A stretch of 64,000 nt of DNA from Grammothele lineata (Eukaryota; Basidiomycota; Agaricomycetes; Polyporales; Polyporaceae). The notes below the pieces were generated by a model, which was given only the letters and a program-made list of their open reading frames with translations, was not told the DNA's origin and searched no databases. Where the stretch lies: contig NDFF03000400.1 in assembly GCA_002150815.3 (NCBI GenBank), positions 1 through 64,000 on the forward strand. Reading direction: 5' to 3'. The position numbers and the translations under genes are program-made. Shown piece after piece: positions 32,777 through 44,727 of this stretch (position 1 is the first letter of the stretch; every line of letters starts with the position of its first letter).

Positions 32777-33405
32777 CGATCGCTCAGGTACTGCGCGCGA
32801 ACTGGAGGGCATTATATGAGCAAGTCTCAGCGCCATCACCAGATTTGCGTCTGCATCGTCCTGGGCGCTGTTAGCATTCGAATCGTTACGGCAATACACG
32901 TGCTTCACAAAGCAGCGCAAAAACACTTACAAGCATGTGGAAGAACTCTCATCAGCGCGCTCATGTATGCGCTGGTGAGAGCGCACGTCAGATCTTCGGT
33001 CTCGCGCGTATTGGATACTAATAGGTCTCCCTGAGTTGGTGTCGCGTACTAAATCGCATGTACATCAGTCGCGCCAGTCACGCCTCGCAGTGGCGGATGA
33101 ATCCCAGGTTCGTACTTACGTATAAGATGTGCCTTGTCACCCAACGAGGCCATTCTCTCCGCATGCTATCAAAGAGAGGGAGCACGTGAATCAAGTAGGG
33201 CATTCGACAGCAACACAAAGCAAGCGAGGGTATGATACAATCTACGAGACCACAAGCCAATCAGAGCCGAACAACATCAGGAACGTACATCGATCCTTCA
33301 CGCACGAATAAGGATAACACGTTAGATCCTATCTCAAGCACCCCGGTGTCCATTCACCATCATCCACCTGCCCCCTCCAAGTCCATAGGGCTGCCAAGGG
33401 CTCGC
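32777..33405. other. Spacer, no gene seen
   Basis: This 629-bp region lies between the promoter side of the truncated hydrolase and the 3' side of the next minus-strand gene. Only short open frames are present. Confidence 0.45.
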
Positions 33406-35894
33406 TCATCCGAAGGACGGCGGCGCCACCGGCGGTCCACGGCGGCCTTCCTCACCCCGATCCAGCTCGTCCCTCCTCCGCTTCCGGCTGCTATGCAGTG
33501 AGAAGCTCGGGGGAACAGTGAAGTACTGCTCGATTGGTGGGCGGCGCGGACGCCGGGGCTCTGGCGGGCGCGCCGAGACGGGCGTGGGCGGAACCGCCGC
33601 GGAGGATGTGGGGCTTGTAGGGTTTGAGTGCACGAGCGAGTCGATAGACATCGCGCCCCCGCCGGTGCCGTTCGACGCGCCGCTCCCGGACGCCTGGTCC
33701 TTGCCGATGATCCACGCTGCCTTTTTATACTGTAAGAAGTGAGTAGGGTTAGCACCCGTCGTGGGCTATGAATAGCGGCAGGCTGGTTGGCGGACGTACA
33801 GTTTCGAGCTCGGGCTTTCCGCGCCAGCGCGCGATGGCTTCACAGAAGCGGACTGCGGCGCGCTCCACTGACTCTGCGGGGAACTGCCACGCCAGGTCCT
33901 CCATGTGCGTCGCAACGTCTGGCGTAGTTTGTGGCACAGCGTAGAACTAGACAAGCGGATGTGAGTGAATAGGACGTCCCATGAGCACTCGCTCGGCTTC
34001 CCACACGAAAAAGAGCGAGAGCGAGAGAAGATCAAGGACTCACCCGTGCCAGGCGCTCCGTCATCTCAATCTCATACTCGAGCTCCGCTCCCTCACGCGC
34101 ATAGTACACAGGCCCGTTGCCGCCACCCATCGGTTCGCGGAGAGATGGGAAGAGGATCTTCGCCGCCTCTTCCAGGTCGGGCAGGTCGTCCGGGTCAAAG
34201 TCCGAGAACTCGGGGTCGTCCCCGCCGCTCGCACGTCCAGCGGTAGATCCTGATGAGCTTGATCCTTCTTGTGCGCGAGAAGGCGTTGGTCGTGCCAACT
34301 GTGGGGTAATCGCAAGTCCAACGCCAAGCAGGACTTCTAGCGGCTCCACGCCGTGCCAATTCGCCGTTAAGTAGCCCTCGAGGACAGCACGAGTGAGGAG
34401 CCCTGCGAAGACGAAGTACCACTCGCGGGACGGTCGGAGGGCGTTGAAATAGATGCTGGCATCAGTGCGCCCCGAAGTTGTTTGCCGTGGGGACGACGTG
34501 ACGGGCCGTGGGGTAGGCGGCGCGGCACCGCTGCTCCCCGAGGGCGCAGGCGCGTCATCGTCACCGCGGCCGCCGTCGACGGACGCACGGTCTTCGGTGG
34601 CCTCACGTCCTAACTCCATCGCGACGAGAGCGCTGAGACGCATGAAGCGTGGGATGAGCTCCGCGAGCTTCGTGTTGTGCATGGTGGGTACCATCTGGCC
34701 ATTGGCAGTCGAAACGCCATTCGGCAGGGAACCACGACGAAGCACCGTGCCATTCGACGCGGGACGGGCGAGTCCTGAACCGATTCCACTGCCGTCTTGC
34801 CAGCCGGTGACACCAGTGGCGATGACGGCCCCGTTGGCGTTCGAGGAGCCATCGCCTGGACTGCTACCCGATGTCGACCCAGCCCGGCCAGTAGTAGAGC
34901 GGCCGCGCGGCTGAGCCCCAGGACGGACTGTGAATTGGGTCTTCGCCTCCACGCAGATCTCGCAGCCCATGTGCAGATGACGGGGACAACGCAATGACGG
35001 GGGCGAGTTTGAGGTGTCGGGATCTGAGCCGATCGCGTAGAGGGAGCGAACGTACTCCGTGGGGGCGGGTCTCCTTGAAGCGGTTTGCATGCCCGTCATA
35101 AGGGACGCGTTTGACATACTCGCGAGTGGGACAAGAGACGACGGAAGGACGTTTGAGATGGCATGTGTCGGCCTGACAGGGCTCCTGCTGGGCGGATCCG
35201 GGGCGCGACGGGAGAAGAAGTCGTTGATAACAGTCGCGAGCGCAAGTCGCAGCCTAACGCCGTTCGGGAGTGTGTGTTGGTGCTGGCGCCCGTTCTGCGG
35301 TTGAAGTGAGGGCGAGGTCGGGGGCTCAAGGAGGTCGTCGGGGTGCATGGGGCGTTCTTCGGGAGGTTGGTCGAGCATCGCAGTTGCGACCTTCTCGACG
35401 CTCTCCGCGCGTTGGCGAAGACTACGGGCGAGCTGTAGGTCTTGTCTCTCCAGCCGTTCGTCCTCGTCGTCGCCGTGGGTGTGCTCCGGCCCACCCTCAC
35501 GCGCGGAGAGGACGCGCACGTCCTCGCCATCGCTATAGATCTCCTCTTCCTCCTCGAAGTTCTCCGGGCGCTCGCGGTGCGCGTAGTTGGAAGATGAGGG
35601 GCCGCCCGTGCGGTCGGTCATGCCCAGCTCTGCGCGAGCCTGGGCGAAGCGTGTCCGGCCGTGAACCCAGAGAAGATGGTCGATGATCAGTGTACGCGTC
35701 GACTTTTCTCGAGGGGGGATGGAATGAAGGTGGTGGGCGTGTTTGTGCGCGGGAGCTCGGAAAGGGGCGGGGCCTTGCGCGCCGGAAGGGATCGCGGCGC
35801 GCTGCATGACGGGAGAAGAGGAGGGCTGGCGGAGGTAGTTGGATATGTCATACTGGGGCGAGGCATGTTGCGGGCTCGTGTAGGAAACGGACAT
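33406..35894 (-). CDS. Large low-complexity protein of unknown function
   Basis: Three exons (35894-34044, 33946-33800, 33729-33406) give 773 aa. The N-terminal part has a motif typical of conserved fungal proteins of unknown function (STRTLIIDHLLWVHGRTRFA), then acidic and Ser/Pro/Gly-rich stretches, a Cys/His cluster (RCPRHLHMGCEICVEAK), a hydrophobic conserved segment (REWYFVFAGLLTRAVLEGYL, LEVLLGVGLAI) and a second conserved helical part (PDVATHMEDLAWQFPAESVE, AAVRFCEAIARWRGKPELE). The C-terminus is basic (SRKRRRDELDRGEEGRR) and could be a nuclear signal. I do not recognise the family. The Cys/His cluster could bind zinc but has no named pattern. Confidence 0.8.
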
Positions 35895-37245
35895 TGAGGG
35901 CAGGCTGCGTCGAAAGGCCGCGTAAACAAAGAGTGTATCTGAAGGGGCCAGATTGGGGCCAGAGCAGCAAGAGACCAGCTCACCTGTAAGTTCAAGTCCT
36001 CAAGCCGCAGGTAGGCTTGGAGACAACCAGCCGAGCCCGAAGATGCGCGTAAATTGACAATTTCAGAGAATTCAAACGCGAGGCCAGGCGAGCACGAAAG
36101 AAGCGGGGAGATGGAAGTTGGGTTCGAAGCTTGTCCCATGCCTCGCCGCTTGCCAGAGTCAATCCCCACGCAAGCGCTCGCCTTCGAGGCGCGCCAACGA
36201 CCATGTGACTGTATTAAGTCGGACGCGCAACGGGCGTCGGACGCAACGGGCGAAGTATGCCCTCAGGCCTCAGATTCCAAGTAGCGTCTCGAAGCGATAG
36301 CATTCGAATACGTTAGACGAAGAATAAACAACTGATGGGAGAGTCCTTATAGTACATGGGCAACGTACAGAAACGAATAGCACTTGTGAGGATGGACAGG
36401 GCAGGAAGAGAATGAGAGCAGCGACGGCCAACACAACCCGAGGATGCAGCCCGCAAGAACAAAATCGTAAGTGAGAACGCGGCACCACAGTCACAAGGAC
36501 AGCGTAGGCATGTATGCAAGACCATGCGAAGTAGGAGGTGTATATAAGAAATTCAAAAGGAACTGAGGGAACGTAGTTTGTATATCAGAGGCATAGAACG
36601 ACTCCGACGTATCGTCACCATGAAGAACATGACTCAAGAATACAACGATAATGAAGGCGAAAACAGGCGGGAATAGAAGTTTGGAAAGCAAGACATTGGC
36701 TGGGTAGATCACTAATAGAAAACGTAGTGCGGTACCGACACAGGACAAGAAGTAAAACGAACAAACGATAGCGACATGGTCCTGGAGGCCGTGATTGACA
36801 TCGAACATGACTATGCGTGGGGAAATCCCAATTCATGGGATGAGGTCGTGTACAAGAAACGTGAGGCGGAAATGTGGAAAGAACGCGCGATACTGTGCGC
36901 GACGTTCAAATAAATAGCGGAGGGACGGGAGATGGGTGGCGAGCGCAAGGCCAGTGGGCGAATTGTTTACGGATCATGGCGTGTGTCAGACACGACGCAA
37001 ACCTGCGGCGGATGCTTGAGCTGGAGAACGCGACAGATCCGATAGTGCTTCCCTTGCGGTGGCGCCACTCGGGGCGTGAGATACGTGCAGGTGCGCTCGT
37101 CAATATGGAGAAGAGGCTACAGGATGTGGTGTGCTTGGATACATGTATAACTCCTTCCTGGTCTTCAGTGATGCCGTGAAGTCGAGTGAACGGATACAGT
37201 GATGGGACGAATGCATGGCGAATATTTACTAAACTGTCAAAAGAC
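35895..37245. other. Spacer between two minus-strand genes
   Basis: This 1.35-kb AT-richer stretch contains short frames only. It should hold the promoter of the 33406-35894 gene and the 3' UTR of the 37246-39451 gene. Confidence 0.45.
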
Positions 37246-39451
37246 TCAGCTCCGCATGAGTTCGCCTTCTGCGCTCTGTCGTGAGGGAGACGAGGGGTGG
37301 GGAAGTGGTAGTGGCGGTGAATTGCCGTGAAGAGCGTGGTGATCCTCAAATAATCGACGTCCAGCCTGCGGGGGTAGCATAGAAGACGAACCCACAGTAA
37401 CAACAGGAGACGGTGAGACATTCATGTAGTCGCTGAGACTAAACGATGCGTTCGGTGTGCGGGGGTCTAGCCTGTGCTGTGTCACCGGTGCTCGAGCATT
37501 GGAGTCCGCAGGATGAACTGAGGGGTCGTGATGTGGCATAGAAGAGGGATGCACAGCTGGGAGGAGTTGAGATGGAGCTTGATCTGTAGGGGTAGGTGGT
37601 GTCACCGTAGGCAACATCGGTACGTCCAGAAGGCCTCCACGTGATGCATCATGAACCATAGACAGTTTCGATGGGCCGGGCGAAGGGGGCGGTTCTCGTC
37701 GAGCAGCTGATGCGGGTAGAGCACGTGGAGAGGCCGGTTCGGTTGCGACGCTGGATATCGACGCAATTGACGCGAAGCTGCCACTATTCTCTCTTGACAG
37801 CATTCGAGGGCCACTACCTCCGCCACCGCCACCGCCTTCATCGCCACCAAACGAGGGGAAAAGGACGCGTCCCTTGAGACCCGACCCGCCGCCCCGCAGT
37901 GCACGAAATGCTGCGGCATCTTTGGCATCCCTTTCTCGATTAGTGGACGGCCGTGCGGGTGAGGGAGAGGTAGCCATGAGTAGGAGCATGTCAGCGGCGT
38001 CCGTATCATCCGTGGTCCCGACACGGTCACGGGGTGTCATCTTGGGCGTTCCCGCGCCTTCTGGACGTAAATTGCTTCCCTGCGATATGCTCGGACGCCG
38101 TGCCTTCGCATGCGATAGCGCCGGAGATGCCTGGGAGAGACCTGGCGAGTGAGGAGGTGTCGCTGTCGAACGGGTTGCTCGTGCGAAGAGCGATTGCTGA
38201 GAGGGGGTTCTTGAATGTGTTCCGCGCGGGGCGGTCCTTGCGGAGCTTTGCGCATAGTGCGCGAAGGAATGGACCGACCCAGGGTCCGATCCTGCGGATA
38301 TACTTGAGCGAGGGGAGCCAGCCGTGACCGACGCAGATGTGCGCTGTTGGCTGAGCAGTATAGTTGTGAGAGTCGCCGCCGCTTCCATATCAATTTCCCC
38401 TGAAGTCCCGCCACCACGTTCGAAACTCCCCTCTGCAGTGACACGTTGTTTGCCCTTGCCCTTTCCTTTACCAGAGGACGCAGGTGTGGCCTTCTCTTTT
38501 GCGACCTTCTTAGACTTAGGCTTCCCATGCGAGTCGGGTGTACGCGCGACTTTGCTCGTTCGTTGAGGAGAGCGAGTCTGCTCGGTCGCTTTCTCCGGCA
38601 CGAGAAGCGGCGGGTCATTCGGATTGTGTATGGTTCGAGCGCGTTTAGCGGGCGGCGGCGCCAAGAGCGACGTAAACAGACTCTGCGCTGCGGACGCGGT
38701 CGTTGCAGGTGGGGGAGCCATCGCCCCCTTCTTGGCGGAGCGTGAAGACTGTGCTGCTGCATTGCCTGATGGGCTTCCGGGGTCATTGAAAAAGTTGGCA
38801 GTACGTTTGCCATTAGGGGTGTGTTTACCGGGTGCAGGTAGCTGCGAATCGAGCTCGTGAAACGTGTTGCCAGTTGCGTTGCTCTTCACCTTGAAGTTGG
38901 CATACAAAAGACGAGCGCGTAGGCTCAGGGCCAGCTGCAGCGATGAAGAAGGATTGTCAGCGATTCATTGCCCGGTCTGGAAACGGGTGTATGCGCGAAA
39001 AACTCGATCGGAGCACGTTCGGGGATACGACAGGAGAGACACATGCAGTCGAACAGCAGTCAGGAGAGCAACAGGAGCCCCACACAGGGAGCTGCGCAAA
39101 ACTGGCATCATCCACCCAGGGAATTTTATACCAAATATTAAACGCGTATGCTGAACGCAAAAATTGAAGCAAGGCCACGGGGAGTCCATCGGCCCAACGA
39201 CAAACGTAGAATAAAGATGGACGCGATGTGATCACGGAGCAACGGGGTGGGAACAGGATAGAGAACGCGTCTGAACATACCTCTCCTAGTTGGGCCCCTG
39301 CAGTAATCTTCTGAGCAAGCTGTTCCCTGTCATCGCCATCGCTAGGTGTAATGCCGTTGGGCACGACAGTGGAGGTGGACGCGCTTCCCGAGGACTGGAG
39401 ATAGCGGGGCCTTGGGGAAGGAGTTGTTGCGGACGACGAGGGGGTAGCCAT
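37246..39451 (-). CDS. Candidate Whi5/Nrm1-like G1/S transcriptional repressor
   Basis: Two exons (39451-39281, 38934-37246; intron 38935-39280) give 619 aa starting MATPSSSATTPSPRPRYLQS. Straight after the splice, residues 58-75 read LALSLRARLLYANFKVKS, which resembles the GTB motif of Whi5, Nrm1 and Srl3 (a helix with Leu/Arg followed by A-x-x-K-V-x), the SBF/MBF-binding segment. The rest is disordered, rich in Ser/Pro with many SP/TP sites (for example SPSPARPS, PPTPTDQAPS), as in CDK-regulated repressors, plus a basic Lys-rich run (KPKSKKVAKEKA). Expected role: binds the G1/S transcription factor and is released on CDK phosphorylation. The assignment rests on one short motif and disorder. 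The 346-bp intron is long and the motif's first residues depend on its acceptor. Confidence 0.6.
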
Positions 39452-42400
39452 GGTGGCAGGTCGCGTCGCCGGGCGGCCTGGAGCGGATATGGACGTGGCG
39501 AGCGACACGGACAGGCTCTGCAGCACGCCGGACGCGGTCGGGGACGATGGTTGAGGACGTCGGGGACGTGTGACTGGGAGAGACGCGGACGGACACACCG
39601 CGGCGAGAGCGCGTCGCGTCGAGGGGTAGCCGGCGCCATCCGAGCATTACGTAAGGAAGGACCGCACCCCCTGGAAGACGCCCATTTACCCGCCTCGACG
39701 CGTTTCACGCGGCCGTCATCGTCGACGCGCCGCGGGTCTGTCGCGTCGCGTCGCCCGAAGCCTCCATTTCAGCCTCTGAGACCGCCTGCGCCGCCCAGTT
39801 CTCCATGCCCTGCTCCGTGCTCCGTGCACGGACCACCGCGCGATATGTTTGTCTCCGTTGGTCATCACGCACTTGCCCCGGATCAGGTGCCTTCGCGCCG
39901 CTGACGCTCGCAGCCCCGGCCCCGGTCGGCGGTGCCTCTCCATCCCGACCGCCCTTTTCGAGGCACGCGCGCGGCCCGCCCATCCCAGCCGAGTCCTTTC
40001 GCAGCAGCCTCAATACGACGAACAGCCGCTCCCTCCCGCCCCGAGTACGCCGTCGTATTGTTCTTTCCTTTCGCTCTCAATTGTCACTGACGAGGCACCC
40101 TATCAACCATCCATCGATGCCGCTTCACTAATCCACTCCTCGTCACTGGCAGGATGCTCATTTAAGCATGTTCGAGTCAGAAGACTCAAGTCACGCCACC
40201 GCGGGGCCAGTTCAAACTTTGCGTCCGTTCTAGGAATTTTCTCACTCCCACCTGCGACCTACTTTTTGATTGGAACGCTTGAGGCTTGAGCGAATATGGC
40301 TTCCCGTAAACACGCAGATTGTGGCGTAATCGGTACATATAACCATCGTATGTTTCATCCGTTCATGAAAGGGTCCTAGCATTCTCACACTCGAGCAACA
40401 GTCTCAATCGATGTCGTAGACACCTCTCACGTCAACAGGACGCATTCATGACGGAGGCTCCTCCGGTCCAAAGCGTCAAGGATTCAACGCTCGATGTTCG
40501 GTACTACGTGACAGGTCTCGCTAGGCCAGGCGCAGTCCAAACTCGGAGCGCCCATGCAGATCGTCCGTTGCGCCGATAACTATCCTCAGGCTCTTGTTGG
40601 TCACGGCTGATGTGCGGTCATGACCATCTCCGTTCTGCCCGACGTTAGGAGTTTGGGCGTTGTGGGCGCAACACAGCAATCCGGACCACTTTGAGGCCCT
40701 GCTGATGCAGTGCGTCAACGGTGTATACAATCTGTACGTTCGTCCGCATCAATGCAGCGCCTGTGTATTGAATTTCACCCTTCGGGCAATGCTCGGTGTG
40801 TTGATAATATAAGGCGTTCCGCTCGTACAGGAATAGCCTGCCAGGCTCGCGGCAAACGAGGGATGTAGCTTTCCCCATACTCCCAGACCGAAGACCGTCC
40901 TGGCCCCTGGAGTCGGTGATCATCGAAGTTCTCCGCCACCACGCGACTGCCGCCGGCATCCGTACTTCTTCTCCGTGATGACGCCAGCACTACGACACGC
41001 GCCGAATTTGTAAAATGGTTATTGCCGTCGTAGACCACGATAGCAGGCATCCTTTCACAATACCCGCGTACCAGGTGTGCTAGGCACCCCTCGGACCGAC
41101 CTCGTCGTAATACAAATCGCATCATTCGCAGTTCACGACATGGGATTCAAATCACCTTGGACAGCCATTTAGGAGAGCGCTCTTACTCCAACAAGAGGAA
41201 AAGCGGTCGGAATTGATGTATGCCCGAGCCAGTGTTCCAAGACACAGTCACTGATTATGCAGTCGGCGAGAGTGAATATATCAAGTGCAAATTTGCGGTG
41301 GAGATGAACTGTGTGGCAAGGTGCGGGATTCGAACCGGACCGGGTTGATTCATCTCTGACGAGTCGGTGTAGATAGCGTGACGACCTGCGTGCGACTCTA
41401 GACATGGTTTTATGCGCTCTGGAATTCTGGCCTGCAGTCAGTATATGTCGACGACTTCAAATTGGATGAAACTTGCCCGACTTCCATGTCACGTTCACCG
41501 CAAACGTGCTGTGGTGACCGTACCCTGAGCCGATACTGAATGTCATGCCATAGATTCCACGTCGTTCAAGAACATCCCTAGCGTCTTCCCTGGAACCCTA
41601 CGCGGTCCGTAAGTGTCTCGTGCTCATGATATGACGTTCTATTGCAACCGTTATACTGCGGGTTCACGTAGACTTTGCCCGATGACCACTTGATGTAGCA
41701 CGTCTCAACGGCGGTATCGGTCGGGTATCGGCTACCGAGGACGCGACCTCCCCTGAAGGACATCGTTATCGCGCCATCTACGCGGCATCGCTTTCAGTGG
41801 CGACTACGGGGCGATACTGTTCCCTGAAGCTCAGTCCCCACCTCTTCAGCTTAAATTTGACTGACGGGATTCAACATTTGCCGTGTGATCAAAAATGCAC
41901 AGGGATACCATTTCCCCTTTCGCCGGCGGAGACTTCGCACGCTCACTTTTTTGCGCTGGCCCTTTATTAATCACTTTTATCAGCCGAAAGCGTGTCAGTC
42001 TTTGTCATATCCACGCTCGTAGACATAGGCCAGGATCCAGCTTACCGCCCTCAATCCCCGGCACATAGCCAGTGGCATCGCGGCCTTGCAGACCAAGTAT
42101 AGGTTTAGCACTCGCAGGGGCACGCTACCTGCCATTTTCATCTATGTAGCGGCTCTCACACTGATCGTGATCATTCAGGCGGCGTGGAGTGCATCGAGCC
42201 CTGAAGGCGAGGCCTCGGTTGTATGACCGCCGACTCGACTAGTGCCCATCCTGAGAAGTTCTTCGCAACCGCTAGTCACTCATCCTCTCCACTACATAGA
42301 GAGATATTCATGGGATGACTTCCGGTCTCATCTTACCTCCGATCGGTGTTTCAACTATAACACTTTCATTGATCTAGAGCTGGCGAAAAGACTGAGAGAG

Positions 42401-44727
42401 ACTCTTTCTATTTCACCGAACCTCGCGGGGTTAGCATGCCGGCAACGGCCGGAGGTGGGATGTGCTTACTCCGCTATCGACTGTAATCCCGAACATCTAT
42501 TCATCATTCCAGTCCGCACGCAATCCGCACACCTCTTCCAAATCGGACCGATCCCTTGGCGAGGCTAATAATACTGATCCTCCCTACTCTTTCGCTAACC
42601 TTTCTCATATCTATACCATTTATCGTAAGCGGCACAACCCTACTACTGCGAGTACAACGGTGGAGAATGTGACTAACGATCATCGCGCGAAGGCGGTCAA
42701 GGCTTGTGTATTAAACCGCGGAGGCGCAGAATCACGTATAGCTGACGGCAGGACTTCTACATGTGTTATCGCTAGTGGTTGAATCGACCTAAACCCGGTT
42801 GGAAGGGGTTTGTTCACATCAGAGGTTGGCTGGTCTTATTCTATCACCGTGAGATGCGCAGCAAACAATGTGGATTCTCGGCGGTGCTCGTGTTCGCAGA
42901 TGAACCTTCAGAACTCAGTCTTGCGCGTAATCATTACCTTTGGTGACCCATTGCCTCGGCGGAAATATAGTGCCTTCGTCGAGGAAATTATCAGACATAC
43001 TTGCCATACCAAGCTCCTTCGTTCATGGCGCTCCGTGCCGCGAGGACCTTGTCGCACCCGAACCCGACACGCTCGGGGCGCCTCGCTGACCATAGCTTCT
43101 TGCTGAAGTTGCACCTCCGGTCACCACGTTCCCGAACGCAGTCTACCGGGACCCACGATCGTCAACTGTTGTGCGCGTATTCGATTCGTGAAACGCTATC
43201 GTTTGCGCTCGAACTTGCTTTTCGGAGCATCATTCGCCCTCCGACTACGCCTTCTTCCGCCCCCATTTCGAAATCACGACGTGATCATGATATGGTCAGA
43301 TAGGCACCACCCTCGCGCTGCTTGACGGTGGCGGACCCCGCCCGGAGATAGGGCGGTGGCTGCCTCGCGAGGAAGATTGCGAACTTGTTGAAGGCTGAGC
43401 GTTAGAGAAAACAGCGGTGGGCGGGTTCAAGTTGCGCAAAATGGGCTTTGAAACACGTGGCCAACCGCACTTGGCCGGTTCACGTGCCGAGGCATCACCA
43501 GTGGTCTACGCACTGCTTATTTTCAGTGGCCGCCAGCTTCAGCCAGCAGTGGTTCCTGGTGAAGCAAACATCGCGGTTGCTACCCCCTTCAAATCGTTCC
43601 ACCAGTGCATGCCCTTTTTCTGAGCGGCGGGCCAACTCCTCGGACTCGGAACCTCGTTCTCAACCCGTTTAAACCTGTCTGCACTCTCCGATAATGCCAA
43701 CTCAAAACTATCCCTGAAAATCCGTCACACGCGCATGTAATGCGCCCTTTGTGCAGAAACGAGATGGAGTGCCTTGATACCTCCACCGAACTACAAATAA
43801 GCGTTCGACGCATCATACCCGGAGTGCCACTAGTAGAGGTGGCGCTAATTGGTCATGCATCATGCCGGACACACGTCTTGGTCGCTGAATACACTTTTCT
43901 GGGCTGAAAGCAGGACGATCTGGAAATATTGATAGCCTCCGAGTAGAATGGTGCAGGAAGATCCAACACAGAGAACGAGAATACTAGGTTTACACTAAGA
44001 GGCCTTGAATCCCGCTATGAGGCGAATACATACTGGTGCGTCCATCTTTCGATACTCTAAATATCCATGGGAACATGTAACAAGGTATGACAGCATGGGA
44101 AGTCCGAAGGTCGAAGAAGAAGATTTCGAAGAACTCGGACGAAACTAAAGCCGTAGAGAGTTCAGCGGTTACGAACTTAACCGTAAGCTAGACGTACACA
44201 AATAGACAGTGCGAGATGCGAGACAGAGGTTACTAAATACTGATAAAATGATTAGCAGTACGGAGAACAATAGATAATGGAAGCATCAGATCAGGTTGCA
44301 GAATAAGATATGGTGGATCCAGGCGCATTGATCGGAAGTCGTGTCTTGAATTTGTGTTTGAGCCAAAGACTTTCCTTGGAGCTCTTGAGGCCAAAATCTT
44401 GAGATCGGTCGTCGGACGCATAACATGGTGTCTAATAGCTAGATGATGAGTGGGGGTGTCGAAGCAGCGACGCTCTATGTGGAGATACAAGACGTTCTAG
44501 TTAGGATTGGCAAAATAGAAAAATTTGGAAAGTGAAGTATAAAAGACGCCGAACCTTCAGAGTCGTCGGGTCGAGTGTGACCTCGGGGCGCTGCCTTGAC
44601 ACTCGGCCCGGCGGGCTCTAGCCCTGCATGCGTCTGCACACCTCGGCGAACTGCACCGCTACGAGGTGGAAAGAAAAGAAAAGAAAGAACGGCAATCAAG
44701 ACGTTCCCGAGCACCACTCCAGTCAGT
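39452..44727. other. Gene-poor region of 5.3 kb
   Basis: No confident gene was found. 39452-40280 is GC-rich with overlapping frames on both strands. At 40645-41125 (-) two overlapping frames include KATSLVCREPGRLFLYERNA and GCLAHLVRGYCERMPAIVV, and at 41578-41763 (-) a 61-aa frame reads VETCYIKWSSGKVYVNPQYN; these look protein-like but are too short or broken to assign. At 42908-43114 (-) another frame overlaps one on the plus strand. It is probably intergenic with relics. Confidence 0.45.
40645..41125 (-). other. Possible gene relic
   Basis: Minus-strand frames 41125-40775 and 40959-40645 overlap in different frames and both have protein-like composition, as if a single coding sequence had lost its frame near 40800-40950. 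I recognise no domain. A chance pair of frames cannot be excluded. Confidence 0.25.

Noticed and set aside
36491..36836. Hydrophobic minus-strand frames upstream of the 33-36 kb gene
   Set aside because: They lie in AT-richer spacer and have no start context or splice partners.
41310..41400. tRNA-like B-box GGTTCGAATCC on the minus strand (41326-41336)
   Set aside because: The T stem pairs at only three of five positions, the acceptor stem at five of seven, and no sound anticodon arm could be drawn. It is at best a decayed tRNA.
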